From positions 303,695 through 367,694 of the forward strand of contig DHQY01000014.1 of NCBI GenBank assembly GCA_002408205.1: DNA of 64,000 nucleotides, read 5' to 3'. Both the position numbers and the translations under genes were made by a program. Shown in pieces: positions 15,372-24,667 of this stretch; positions within the stretch are counted from its first letter, which is position 1, and each line of letters opens with the position of its first letter. Origin of the DNA: Bacteroidales bacterium UBA5326. GTDB lineage: Bacteria > Bacteroidota > Bacteroidia > Bacteroidales > UBA932. The notes beneath the pieces were generated by a model, which made no database searches, was not told where the DNA came from, and saw only the letters and a program-made list of their open reading frames with translations.

Positions 15372-18326
15372 CTACAATGTCAATTTTACCTCAGCGCCAA
15401 AATACAGAGGCAGATTACGGGCAAAGGCTGTCCCCGATATTTTCTCGGTGACCAGCTGATCTATGTTCAGAAAGTTATTGGCATAGAAGGATACTGTAGC
15501 CCAACGGCCAATCTCCTTTGTTAACCTGATGTTCAATATGCCGTAAACCGGGTACCTCGATCCCAGGTAATAGGATGCTTTGTTGGTGGTTCCAATCAGC
15601 TCCCGGTATTGCGGATCGTTTTCCATCTCCTGTGTGAACGGAATTACGTTCCCTTTCATATCTATAAGATACAGGGGATTCACCCGTTTAGTGTATTTAT
15701 CGTCATCATAAGCCCATTTCCCTGAATGTCTTATGCCTTTATCATCATAATAATAGGTTTGTACCTGATCGTTCAATTCGCATACATACGTGGTCCGGTC
15801 CATAAAGATCATCTGGGCAGTCACGGTAACAACCATCCCTACCCTCGGAATATGGGTAATAAAACGAATGTTCGTGTTGAGTCGTTCTTTCCTGTCGCCC
15901 GACGAGGTCTTGTTCCCGGCGGCATAGACTCCTGCATAACGGTAAGGTCTGCCCGCAACCTGTGTACCTACCAGGATAGCACCCTCCGATTCATCCTGCG
16001 TTTTGACATTCATATAGGCTCCGTTGACGGATACCGAAGTATTAATGACTTTGATCTCGGGAAAATTCAGGGTATATTCTATACCCCATTTTTTCTGTTT
16101 AATGTTATTTACCGGCTTCTGATACGTAAGGAAAATGGTGTCGGTAATATAAGGAAGCGCCTGACCGTCTACATATACAGATCCGTCACGGTACATGGGC
16201 AATTTGCCGGACGGTATGGATATACGGGAGGGGCTCCCGTTTTCCCAAACGTATCCGTAACGGTTATATTCAACGGGCATAACCCGGGTGCTGAACCCGT
16301 ATCCGTTGGTCATGTCCTCGTTATAATACACCAGCGAGCCCCATACGTCTCCTATCCGAAATTCGGCCGCTGCTTCTATGTTTACGCTTTTTTGCATCTC
16401 CAGAAGGGAGTTTCTTACCTCGTTATCGAGCCTTTTAGTCGTAAAGAGAACCGTCCCCACTCCGTTGTCATCTATATCATTGTACGAAAAGGAAACCACG
16501 TCCAGGAAAGTGGGGTCGGGATACAAATAGACCATAGAAGGCATTTTGTAATTGATGCCCCAGCCGGCCCGTACAGCGAGTTCTTTGAAGCCGGTCTGAC
16601 GGTGTATCACCTGGTAACGGGCATTAAACCTGGGTTCCGCAGAAAAATACCGGGCCATACTGAATTTTTCGTGGGGAACAATCCCGTTCACGCGAACCCC
16701 GGCCTGAATTTCAAGCACTTTCCCTTTTATGGGTACAGCCATTTTGTCCTCAACAAAAGCTGTGTACCGGTGGAGAAAAGGAATGTCCTTATAGGAACGT
16801 TCCCTGAAGGTGGAAGAGGATGAAGCATCGGGCGAAAGATACGGGTCGAAGACCTTGCCTTCTCCTTTATTTCCCTTTGACGTCCACTCAACACCAAGGA
16901 GCACCTTATTGCTGACCTGACCGTATCTGCCAAACAGGTTAGCAGTCAGCTTGCTCTGAAGATTTACGGGTAACCCGAATATTTCAAGATTGGAATAATA
17001 TTGGAAAGGAGTAAAAAAGCCGAGGTTTTCACCGGATTCCATGGCAAGGGAATGCGCCACACGACCGTAACTTCTATAGGCTTTTTCCTGTGAATACTGT
17101 TTGGTGATATCGCCGGCCATCACAAATTCCAGGTTTGTGATCCATGGTTTGTTAATAATATACTTCCCGTTGAAATACAGGCCCAGTCCTTTGTCTGTAT
17201 CCCTCGAGATATTCTCCAGAAAATTGTCAGGGTCGGTGGCATTGCTGGCATCTGAATAGTTAGCACGTATTTTGGCGTTAAATACGAGTTTCTTTCTGAA
17301 GGTATTGGAATAGCCCAGCTGCAGGTTAAAGCGCCTATAGACATCGGCCGGCGTACGGATATCTGCATAGGACAGGGCATAGTCGGCATCGAGGTTCACC
17401 ACGCCTGCAACATGGGTGCGGGCCATATTCCGGTTGCGGGCGCGTCCCCGATGATTACCAAAATGTTTTTTTTCACCGGAAGAGAGTGAAAAACCTTTGC
17501 TGAGGCTCACCTGCTTCAGTTTGGGATCTGCTTTCAATCTTACCTGCCACGGGGTCAGTCCCATTCTTGTTTTCACAACAACGGCCCCGGAAGTAAGATC
17601 GCCATACTCTACAGAAGGGATCCCCCTGATAACTTCTATCGATTCAATGTTGTCAGTAGATAACTGGCGAGCATCCACACCGGTGCCGGCTGTTGATTCC
17701 CCGTTACTACTCAGCGAGGAAGTCTTCCTGACCTGCAAGTTGGCGTCATTGGAAACAGTGGCCCCGTCCAGTATAAGGGCAGTACCGAATGCATTAGCAC
17801 TATTGGTGGAAATATCCCTGATGGTGAGCTGATTGACACTGTTTAACGTCGGATTCTCGGTAATGTTTCCCGGGAGAAGCTGCATCACATCCTTAATACT
17901 TGAAGGCTGAACGTGCTCCAGAGCCTGCTTTTCAATACGGGAAGAAGAATTCAGACGGCCGCCTTCTTCTGCTGTCACCACTACTTCCTGCAGACGGAGA
18001 CTGCTTTCATAAACCGACAGTATAAGACCGGACACCGGTCCCTGCACCTTCAGAGGAAACTGTTTTGTTTCGTAACCCAGAATTTCTACACGAATTCTAT
18101 AAGAACCAACAGGCACATTCCCAATATGAAACTGCCCGCCTTCTTCAGATATATACCACAGCCCGAGCTCCTCAATCACCACCGTGGCATAAGGTATCGA
18201 CTCTCCCGAATCGGCATCTTTCACAACGCCGGCCACAGTAACTTTCGGAACTTCCTGCGCCCCGGTTTTCAGTGAAAAAGAAAGAAAAAGAAATAATATA
18301 AAAAAACAGACAGGATAATTTCTCAC
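15372..18326 (-). CDS. TonB-dependent outer membrane receptor with carboxypeptidase-like domain
   Basis: A 984-residue receptor with a signal peptide, a carboxypeptidase-regulatory-like domain (about 28-110, VAGVVKDADSGESIPYATV), a plug domain (about 120-260, with IESIEVIRGIPSVEYGDLTSG) and a large barrel ending in YFGAEVKLTL. It would import a substrate across the outer membrane using TonB energy. The start is GTG at 18326; an in-frame TGA lies five codons upstream and no ATG lies between. It leads the cluster with DUF4876, DUF6850 and S46 peptidase genes. No SusD gene follows, so it is not a classical glycan-utilisation pair; peptide or metal ligands are possible. Confidence 0.93.
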   Translation of the reverse strand: MRNYPVCFFILFLFLSFSLKTGAQEVPKVTVAGVVKDADSGESIPYATVVIEELGLWYISEEGGQFHIGNVPVGSYRIRVEILGYETKQFPLKVQGPVSGLILSVYESSLRLQEVVVTAEEGGRLNSSSRIEKQALEHVQPSSIKDVMQLLPGNITENPTLNSVNQLTIRDISTNSANAFGTALILDGATVSNDANLQVRKTSSLSSNGESTAGTGVDARQLSTDNIESIEVIRGIPSVEYGDLTSGAVVVKTRMGLTPWQVRLKADPKLKQVSLSKGFSLSSGEKKHFGNHRGRARNRNMARTHVAGVVNLDADYALSYADIRTPADVYRRFNLQLGYSNTFRKKLVFNAKIRANYSDASNATDPDNFLENISRDTDKGLGLYFNGKYIINKPWITNLEFVMAGDITKQYSQEKAYRSYGRVAHSLAMESGENLGFFTPFQYYSNLEIFGLPVNLQSKLTANLFGRYGQVSNKVLLGVEWTSKGNKGEGKVFDPYLSPDASSSSTFRERSYKDIPFLHRYTAFVEDKMAVPIKGKVLEIQAGVRVNGIVPHEKFSMARYFSAEPRFNARYQVIHRQTGFKELAVRAGWGINYKMPSMVYLYPDPTFLDVVSFSYNDIDDNGVGTVLFTTKRLDNEVRNSLLEMQKSVNIEAAAEFRIGDVWGSLVYYNEDMTNGYGFSTRVMPVEYNRYGYVWENGSPSRISIPSGKLPMYRDGSVYVDGQALPYITDTIFLTYQKPVNNIKQKKWGIEYTLNFPEIKVINTSVSVNGAYMNVKTQDESEGAILVGTQVAGRPYRYAGVYAAGNKTSSGDRKERLNTNIRFITHIPRVGMVVTVTAQMIFMDRTTYVCELNDQVQTYYYDDKGIRHSGKWAYDDDKYTKRVNPLYLIDMKGNVIPFTQEMENDPQYRELIGTTNKASYYLGSRYPVYGILNIRLTKEIGRWATVSFYANNFLNIDQLVTEKISGTAFARNLPLYFGAEVKLTL

Positions 18327-18347
18327 TTTCTCTTCGTTTCAATTATT

Positions 18348-18355
18348 CAAATGTA
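18348..18355 (-). promoter_or_regulatory. -7 promoter box for the TonB receptor/S46 operon
   Basis: On the minus strand TACATTTG matches TAnnTTTG exactly, 21 bp before the GTG start at 18326. The -33 element is weak. It is divergent from the box at 18399-18406. Confidence 0.5.
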
Positions 18356-18398
18356 AAAGTAAGACATTTTTTTAATTATGCTTAACGGAAATTATACT

Positions 18399-18406
18399 TA
18401 CTTTTG
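18399..18406 (+). promoter_or_regulatory. -7 promoter box immediately before the LRR lipoprotein gene
   Basis: TACTTTTG fits TAnnTTTG and ends six bases before ATG 18413. A transcript from it would have almost no leader, like galE. Confidence 0.45.
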
Positions 18407-18412
18407 CATGCG

Positions 18413-20002
18413 ATGAAACACGATTCTTACCTGAAATACCTGTTCATCCTGTTCATTTCTCTGAGCATGATCTCCGGATGTCGTGAGAATCAGCCCGGGG
18501 CTGAGTTATCTCTTGCCTCACCGGTCATCAACATTCCTCAATCCGGCGGATATGTGGATTTCAATATTTTTACCAATACTTCGTGGCATATTGACAACCC
18601 CGAAGGGTTCAGTTTATCCTCGCTTTCCGGAAAAGGCAGCACTACCGTTCGGCTGACCACTGAACCCAACAATCAGGTGGCCTCGGTGCGTTCGGGTGTT
18701 TTTATTGTAGTCGGGGAAGAAAACCTTTCGGTTGTGGTTACTGTAACACAGCCGGGTATTGCTCCGGTTCTTACCGTTAGTCCGCAACAAATAGAAGCTT
18801 CCTGGTCTCAGGAAGTATACGCACTGGATATAGTATGCAATTTTGCATGGGAATCCTCGTCCGATGCCCAATGGTGCCAGGTTTCTCCTGCTTCGGGTGA
18901 CGGAAACGGTGTGCTTCTGGTATCTGCCTCTGAAAATAGCACCAGTCAGCCCAGAACGGCTGTCATAAGCCTGGGCAATGCCGGTCTGGGTATATCCAGG
19001 CTTATTCCGGTAAACCAGGAAGGTTACGTAGTTAATCCAAGAATGCTCGACAGCCTTGTATTGGTTTGTTTTTTCACCGAAACCGGAGGATCTTCGTGGC
19101 AAAAAGACAAATGGGACCTTGCCTCTCCCATAGATACATGGACGGGTATACGGCTTAATACCCAAGGACGTGTAGATTCGCTGAGCCTGGCCTCAGGTGT
19201 AATATCCCAACAGGGAACCATACCGGACTGTATCGGGGAACTTACGGACTTAGTTGCACTTTCTCTGGGCAGCAATTCATTTACGGGACCATTCCCGGAA
19301 AGCGTACGGAATCTGAAACTGCTCCGACGTCTGAATATTGGATCCAATCCACAGGTAAACGGGCCTATCCCTGAATGGATTGGCGAATTAACCCGGCTGG
19401 AAAGACTGTCTCTGGGAAGCATGAGCGGACTCACCGGATCCATTCCTGCATCTATTGGACAACTGGTTAATCTCACCGATCTTAATCTGGTAGGTTGTTC
19501 CGGCCTGAGCGGTTCCATACCACCGGAAATAGGCAAACTGGTTAATCTTAAAAACATACAGCTCAACAATGTACCTCTGACAGGCACTATTCCTCCCGAG
19601 TTCGGGCGTCTGGCAAGTCTCGAAAACCTGGGCCTTTATAACACAAAACTCAGTCTGCCCATCCCGGACGAATTTTTTGACGGATTAACACACCTTTCAT
19701 CCATATTGTTCCATCAGAATGCAAATTTTAACGGCCCGCTGCCTGAAGGTCTTGGACGTTTGACAACGACTTCGGACCGGCTCAGTATACGCCTTGAAAA
19801 CTGTAACTTTACAGGCACGATCCCCGAAAGCTGGGTGAATATACCCATTGTCTCCACCCAGTTAAGGCTGCAGGGGAACCGTTTGTCCGGGACTATACCC
19901 GAGCTCATGAAACAACATACCTGCTGGAACGAAAACATTTGGAAACCGTCACTTTATATTTGCCCCCAACAGGTAGGCTATGGATTTACAAACTGCGATT
20001 AA
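18413..20002 (+). CDS. BACON and leucine-rich-repeat lipoprotein
   Basis: A 529-residue lipoprotein with lipobox MISGC (Cys 23). Two BACON-like beta-sandwich domains follow (about 33-110 and 115-195; FNIFTNTSWHI and WCQVSPASGDG are typical). Then come plant-type LRRs (about 215-500) with repeated L-x-x-L-x-L-x-x-N and G-x-IP-x-x-IG units, for example GSIPASIGQLVNL. Such proteins are surface exposed and bind proteins or glycans. ATG 18413 is preferred over an in-frame TTG at 18404. Its end overlaps tldD by 23 bp, so it leads the tldD-tldE-nhaC-slyD operon, an unusual place for an adhesin-like protein. Confidence 0.88.
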   Translation: MKHDSYLKYLFILFISLSMISGCRENQPGAELSLASPVINIPQSGGYVDFNIFTNTSWHIDNPEGFSLSSLSGKGSTTVRLTTEPNNQVASVRSGVFIVVGEENLSVVVTVTQPGIAPVLTVSPQQIEASWSQEVYALDIVCNFAWESSSDAQWCQVSPASGDGNGVLLVSASENSTSQPRTAVISLGNAGLGISRLIPVNQEGYVVNPRMLDSLVLVCFFTETGGSSWQKDKWDLASPIDTWTGIRLNTQGRVDSLSLASGVISQQGTIPDCIGELTDLVALSLGSNSFTGPFPESVRNLKLLRRLNIGSNPQVNGPIPEWIGELTRLERLSLGSMSGLTGSIPASIGQLVNLTDLNLVGCSGLSGSIPPEIGKLVNLKNIQLNNVPLTGTIPPEFGRLASLENLGLYNTKLSLPIPDEFFDGLTHLSSILFHQNANFNGPLPEGLGRLTTTSDRLSIRLENCNFTGTIPESWVNIPIVSTQLRLQGNRLSGTIPELMKQHTCWNENIWKPSLYICPQQVGYGFTNCD

Positions 20003-21380
20003 CATACCATGGAAGAGATTGCTGCGTCTGGCGCTTGAAAGAGGTGGTTCTTATGCCGATCTGTTCTTTGAGCAAACCATTTATCACGATATTACCCTCA
20101 GGGATGGCCAGGTAAATACGGCCGGAACTCATACCGACAGCGGTCTGGGCATACGTGTGTTGACCGGAGACCAGACCGGTTATGCTTTCACCGAGTCAGT
20201 TGCAGCCCGAGATATGGAACGGGCCGCGCACACAGCGGCTTTTATTGCCGACAGCTCAAACCCCGCACCACAATCTATTCGTTTACAAACCATTAAAACA
20301 AAGAATCTCTATCCCGTAACCGATCATTGGAATGATATATCCCCGGAGCGGAAAATCCCTTTTCTTCAGGAAATGAACGATTTGGTATTCGGTGCAGATA
20401 AACGTGTCAAAAAGGTAATTGCCAGGCTTTCCGACACCACCACCTTTATCCGTTTTTATAATTCGGAAGGCACAGGTTTTACCGATTTGCGGCCTATGGC
20501 ATCACTATCCGTATCGTGTATAATGGAGGCTGGCGGAAAGACCGAGACAGCTTCCTGTTCCAGATCTTTCAGAATGGGAGGTGAGTTTCTGCAACACAGC
20601 CTTATAGAAGAACTTGCTGCCGAGGTTGTTGCACGTACGGCCTTCCAATTTTCTGCCGTTCAGCCGAAAGGGGGCGAGATGCCTGTAGTAATGGCAGCCG
20701 GAGGTTCCGGGATTTTGTTGCACGAAGCTATAGGACACGCCTTTGAGGCCGACTTTATCCGTAAAAGCATTTCTATCTTCTCCGGCAGACTGGGAACCCG
20801 GGTATGTGCGCCCGGCATAAACATAATAGACGACGGCACTATTCCTTTTAACAGGGGTTCAATCAATATAGACGACGAAGGAACGCCCGGACAGAAAACA
20901 TATATGGTCACCGACGGTATCCTCACTTCCTTTTTACATGACCGCATTTCTGCCGTACAGTTCGGAGTTCCCGCTACAGGGAACGGCAGAAGGGAATCTT
21001 TCCGGTTTATGCCGTTGCCCAGAATGAGAGCCACCTATATGGAAAACGGCCCTTCAACGGAAGAGTCGCTTATTGCGTCAATAAAAAAAGGTCTCTACGT
21101 AGATACTTTCAGTAACGGGCAGGTACAGATAGGGGCAGGTGATTTCACATTTTATGTTAAAAGCGGGTATCTGATAGAAAAAGGGAAACTCACACGCCCA
21201 GTAAAAGATGTCAACATCATAGGAAACGGACCCGCCGCACTGGCCGACATCAAAGGCGTGGCAAACAATTTTATAATGGATAACGGCACCTGGACCTGCG
21301 GGAAAGAACAATCCTGCCCCGTTTCATGCGGAATGCCTACTGTTCTTGTAGGATCTTTAACGGTTGGAGGCAGAGCATGA
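19980..21380 (+). CDS. tldD: metalloprotease TldD
   Basis: A 466-residue subunit of the TldD/TldE metalloprotease, which in E. coli degrades unfolded peptides and processes microcin B17. The zinc-binding HExxxH motif is present as HEAIGH (His about 248 and 252), followed by the catalytic-site region with FEADFI. The N-terminal dimerisation domain contains GLGIRVLTGD. The gene starts inside the 3' end of the LRR lipoprotein gene and overlaps tldE by ATGA, so the two subunits are made together. Confidence 0.94.
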   Translation: MDLQTAINIPWKRLLRLALERGGSYADLFFEQTIYHDITLRDGQVNTAGTHTDSGLGIRVLTGDQTGYAFTESVAARDMERAAHTAAFIADSSNPAPQSIRLQTIKTKNLYPVTDHWNDISPERKIPFLQEMNDLVFGADKRVKKVIARLSDTTTFIRFYNSEGTGFTDLRPMASLSVSCIMEAGGKTETASCSRSFRMGGEFLQHSLIEELAAEVVARTAFQFSAVQPKGGEMPVVMAAGGSGILLHEAIGHAFEADFIRKSISIFSGRLGTRVCAPGINIIDDGTIPFNRGSINIDDEGTPGQKTYMVTDGILTSFLHDRISAVQFGVPATGNGRRESFRFMPLPRMRATYMENGPSTEESLIASIKKGLYVDTFSNGQVQIGAGDFTFYVKSGYLIEKGKLTRPVKDVNIIGNGPAALADIKGVANNFIMDNGTWTCGKEQSCPVSCGMPTVLVGSLTVGGRA

Positions 21381-22708
21381 GCACACCATTTACACTAAAA
21401 GATATGGCACAATACGCCCTTACATCAGCCCTGCGCAAAGGGGTGGAGCAGGTTCGCGTTACTGCAATGCAGGATGTATCCGATTCGTTCACAGTAAGAA
21501 ACGACAAACTCGAAAAACTTTACCAGGCTGGAGAATCCTCCCTGTTTATACATCTTTTTGCAGACGGCCGGTACGGGACCTGTTCCACTAACCGTCCGGA
21601 GGAAAAAGAAATTGACCGATTACTTGACACGGCCATTGCGTCTACCCGCCTGCTGGCAGCCGATCCGTACAGGGCCCTGCCTCCGGCCGAAAAGTGCTAT
21701 AATGGATTAATCCGGTCCGGAGGCTGCTTGCCTTCCGACCCGCTTTCCGTAGAAGCAAAGAAAAAGACAGCCTTTGAATGTGCTGCCGGGGTCTGGGGAA
21801 CAGATCCTTCCCTGGTGCATGTTACGGCAGATTACTCAGACAGCCGCAGTTGTTTGTATATTATAGATTCACAGGATCTTTACTGCTTTTCTGCCGACAC
21901 CTACTACAGTCTTTCCGCCGAATGTGCCGTAAACGGCCCACACAACACACGTCCTTCGGACTGGTACGTCAAAGGAGGCATTGCTCCGGACGCCATTGGT
22001 ATTGGGGAAAGTGCCCATAGCGACTGTGCCCGTTTAGCGCTGGAAAGAGCCCTTGCAAAACGCGCCCCCGGGAAAATCCCTTCCGGGTATTATAATATGG
22101 TTGTGGAGAACCGGGTAGCATCCACATTACTTGCCCCTGTCATACAGGCTATGTCGGGAAGCGCACTGCAGCAGGGAAGTTCATTTCTCCTGAACATGCT
22201 CGGAAAACAAATAGCCGCAAGCCACTTTACGCTGAAAGACGAGCCCCATCTTCCAAATGAGCCGGGGAGGAGGTATTTCGACAGCGAAGGGTTGGCCACA
22301 AAACCCCGGACGATCATTGAGAACGGCATATTAAACCTCTATTTTCTCAGCACCTATTTTGCAGGGAAAATGCAAATGACCCCTACCATAGAAGGACCTT
22401 CGGTACTTCAGCTTGAGGGATGCGAAAAAGATCTTCATTCACTTATTCAAAAAGCGGGAAAAGGGGTGCTTGTCACCGGTTTTAACGGGGGTAACTGCAA
22501 CGGGACCACCGGGGATTTTTCATACGGTATTGAAGGGTTTCTTTTTGAGAACGGAGATATTTTACGACCTTTGAACGAAATGATCATATCGGGGAATATG
22601 AAAGACTTGTGGTTAAGATTCCTGTCTGCAGCCGATGATGCATTACACTATTCTGCCTGGCAGATACCATCGCTTTTATTCGAAAACATTGCCTTTGCAG
22701 GATTATAG
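21377..22708 (+). CDS. tldE: TldE/PmbA family protein
   Basis: A 443-residue partner of TldD that lacks the HExxxH motif, as expected for the non-catalytic TldE/PmbA subunit. It shows the family's N-terminal VRVTAMQDVSDSFTVRNDKLEKL-like region and C-terminal GFNGGNCNGTTGDFSYG. ATG 21377 overlaps the tldD stop (ATGA), which supports this start over a longer frame beginning inside tldD. nhaC follows after 7 bp. Confidence 0.9.
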   Translation: MSTPFTLKDMAQYALTSALRKGVEQVRVTAMQDVSDSFTVRNDKLEKLYQAGESSLFIHLFADGRYGTCSTNRPEEKEIDRLLDTAIASTRLLAADPYRALPPAEKCYNGLIRSGGCLPSDPLSVEAKKKTAFECAAGVWGTDPSLVHVTADYSDSRSCLYIIDSQDLYCFSADTYYSLSAECAVNGPHNTRPSDWYVKGGIAPDAIGIGESAHSDCARLALERALAKRAPGKIPSGYYNMVVENRVASTLLAPVIQAMSGSALQQGSSFLLNMLGKQIAASHFTLKDEPHLPNEPGRRYFDSEGLATKPRTIIENGILNLYFLSTYFAGKMQMTPTIEGPSVLQLEGCEKDLHSLIQKAGKGVLVTGFNGGNCNGTTGDFSYGIEGFLFENGDILRPLNEMIISGNMKDLWLRFLSAADDALHYSAWQIPSLLFENIAFAGL

Positions 22709-22715
22709 ACCGCTT

Positions 22716-24122
22716 ATGAAAAAACCCACCCTGTTTGTAAGTCTTATCCCGGTTATTGTTCTGGTCTGTGTAATCTTCACTTGCGTAAAGATATTCGGCG
22801 ATGAAGTTACCGCCGGACCTTCCCAGATAGCTTTATTATCCGTTGCCGTGCTGGCATTTATCATTGGACGGATTTTTTACGGCCTGACCTGGGATGAATC
22901 GGAAAAGGCAATGATGACGCACCTGAAGAACACCGGTCCGGCCATCCTTATTTTATTAGCCATCGGGGCGCTCAGCGGCAGCTGGATGAATAGCGGGATT
23001 ATACCTTCCATGATCTACTACGGTCTCAAATTCATTCATCCGGTCATTTTTCTGCCCCTGGTATTTGTCTTGTGTTCTGCTATCTCCCTTGTGACCGGGA
23101 GTTCCTGGAGCACAGTGGGAACTTTTGGGGTCGCCCTCCTGGGCGCCGGTCAGATGATGGGACTTCCTGTCCCCTGGCTGGCAGGAGCAATAATATCCGG
23201 ATCCTATTTCGGTGACAAAATGTCACCCCTGTCTGACACGACCAATCTAGCTTCTTCTTTTTGCGGTGTCCCCTTATTCAAACATATCGGATACATGCTG
23301 TATAATACCGTTCCGGTATTCATTATATCACTTATCATTTATATCATTGCCGGGCTTGCTCTCCCTGCAGACAACACACCGGATATTGGAGCACAACTTT
23401 CAGCAATAAAGGAAACATACACGATATCGCCGTGGCTTCTTCTGATTCCGCTGATCACAATTCTCATGGTGGTAAGAAAGATTCCTCCGTTCATTACCCT
23501 GTTTGTCGCAGCTGCTGTTGGCGCCGTTGTAGCAGTCATTATACAGCCCGGCGTCTGTTCTGCTATTGCACCCACCGGTTTTGCAGCAGCAATCCGAATG
23601 ATATCCGGCAGCGTGAATATCCAGACCGGTAATGAAATTCTTAACAATCTGACCTCAACAAAGGGTATGGAAGGTATGTTGAATACAGTTTGGCTCATTT
23701 TATGTGTAGTAGCCTTTGCCGGAGTAATGACCGCATCCGGGATGATTCGTGTCATTACAGAACAACTGGTGAAACTGATGCAGAACACATTGAGCACCGT
23801 TGCCTCAACACTGGGAACCTGCATTTTTTTCAATATGACACTTGGAGATCAATATATGGCCATAATCCTGCCGGGAAACATGTTCAGTGAAAGCTATAAA
23901 AAACAGGGCTATGCTCCCGAATTGCTTTCCCGCACCATAGAAGAATCGGCTACCGTGACTTCAGTCCTTGTGCCCTGGAATACTTGCGCAGTGGCACAGT
24001 CTACGGTACTTAACGTAGCCACGCTTACCTATCTCCCCTATTGTTTCTTTAATCTCATCACGCCGTTTTTTTCTCTTTTTGCGGCAGCCATCGGATATAA
24101 AATCAGAAAATTAACCAACTAA
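22716..24122 (+). CDS. nhaC: Na+/H+ antiporter NhaC family
   Basis: A 468-residue inner membrane protein with about 11-12 hydrophobic helices, built like NhaC transporters. Conserved pieces include the GSSWSTVGTFG stretch, GDKMSPLSDTTNLA and the late SVLVPWNTCAVAQS. It exchanges Na+ (possibly with organic acids such as malate-lactate in some members) for protons. ATG 22716 starts 7 bp after tldE, which fits the membrane-segment start (MKKPTLF). It is the fourth gene of the LRR-tldD-tldE operon. Confidence 0.88.
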   Translation: MKKPTLFVSLIPVIVLVCVIFTCVKIFGDEVTAGPSQIALLSVAVLAFIIGRIFYGLTWDESEKAMMTHLKNTGPAILILLAIGALSGSWMNSGIIPSMIYYGLKFIHPVIFLPLVFVLCSAISLVTGSSWSTVGTFGVALLGAGQMMGLPVPWLAGAIISGSYFGDKMSPLSDTTNLASSFCGVPLFKHIGYMLYNTVPVFIISLIIYIIAGLALPADNTPDIGAQLSAIKETYTISPWLLLIPLITILMVVRKIPPFITLFVAAAVGAVVAVIIQPGVCSAIAPTGFAAAIRMISGSVNIQTGNEILNNLTSTKGMEGMLNTVWLILCVVAFAGVMTASGMIRVITEQLVKLMQNTLSTVASTLGTCIFFNMTLGDQYMAIILPGNMFSESYKKQGYAPELLSRTIEESATVTSVLVPWNTCAVAQSTVLNVATLTYLPYCFFNLITPFFSLFAAAIGYKIRKLTN

Positions 24123-24136
24123 TTAATATATTATTT

Positions 24137-24667
24137 ATGATCATTTCAGACGAAAAAGTAGTTTCACTTTCCTATACGCTGATAGTTGACGGAGACGTGA
24201 TAGAAACCGTGAAAGAAGAGAAACCTATGCAATTCATATACGGATTGGGGTACCTGTTGCCTGCCTTTGAAGAAAAACTCAAAGGGAAGCAAACCGGTGA
24301 CGACTTTAATTTCACGCTCAGTGCACAAGAAGGATACGGAGAAGTTGATCCCAATGCCGTAGTGGAACTCTCGAAAGACCTTTTTATGATAAACGGTAAA
24401 ATTGAAGAAGGCCTTCTGGTAAAAGATAAAATCATTCCCATGCAGGATTCGGAAGGTCACCGAATGAACGGAGTGGTTGAAGAAATATCTGAAAATACCG
24501 TCACCATGAATTTCAATCATCCGCTGGCCGGCTGTGAACTCAATTTCACGGGCAAAGTGGTAGAAATACGTGAAGCAACAGAAAAGGAACTTAACGACGG
24601 GCTGTTTGGCGAACGCGCCGAATCATCGTGCGAACACGATTGCAGCGGCTGCAGCGGTTGCCACTAG
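24137..24667 (+). CDS. slyD: SlyD-like FKBP-type peptidyl-prolyl isomerase
   Basis: A 176-residue SlyD-type isomerase: split FKBP domain with an inserted IF chaperone domain (about 70-130, GKIEEGLLVKDK), signature YGLGYLLPAFEEKLKGK and the late FNHPLAGCELNF. The C-terminus is short and metal-binding, with His and Cys (CEHDCSGCSGCH), as in SlyD proteins that deliver nickel. The last 45 bases are antisense to the end of the FAD oxidoreductase gene, and the metal-binding tail lies entirely in that overlap. It is the last gene of its operon, 14 bp after nhaC. Confidence 0.9.
   Translation: MIISDEKVVSLSYTLIVDGDVIETVKEEKPMQFIYGLGYLLPAFEEKLKGKQTGDDFNFTLSAQEGYGEVDPNAVVELSKDLFMINGKIEEGLLVKDKIIPMQDSEGHRMNGVVEEISENTVTMNFNHPLAGCELNFTGKVVEIREATEKELNDGLFGERAESSCEHDCSGCSGCH

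Noticed and set aside
15726..16823. Long plus-strand frame inside the TonB receptor gene
   Set aside because: Mirror frame of the barrel-coding region without signal, start context or recognisable domain.
15372..18326. SusC of a polysaccharide utilisation locus
   Set aside because: No SusD, glycoside hydrolase or sugar regulator follows; the neighbours are DUF4876, DUF6850 and a peptidase.
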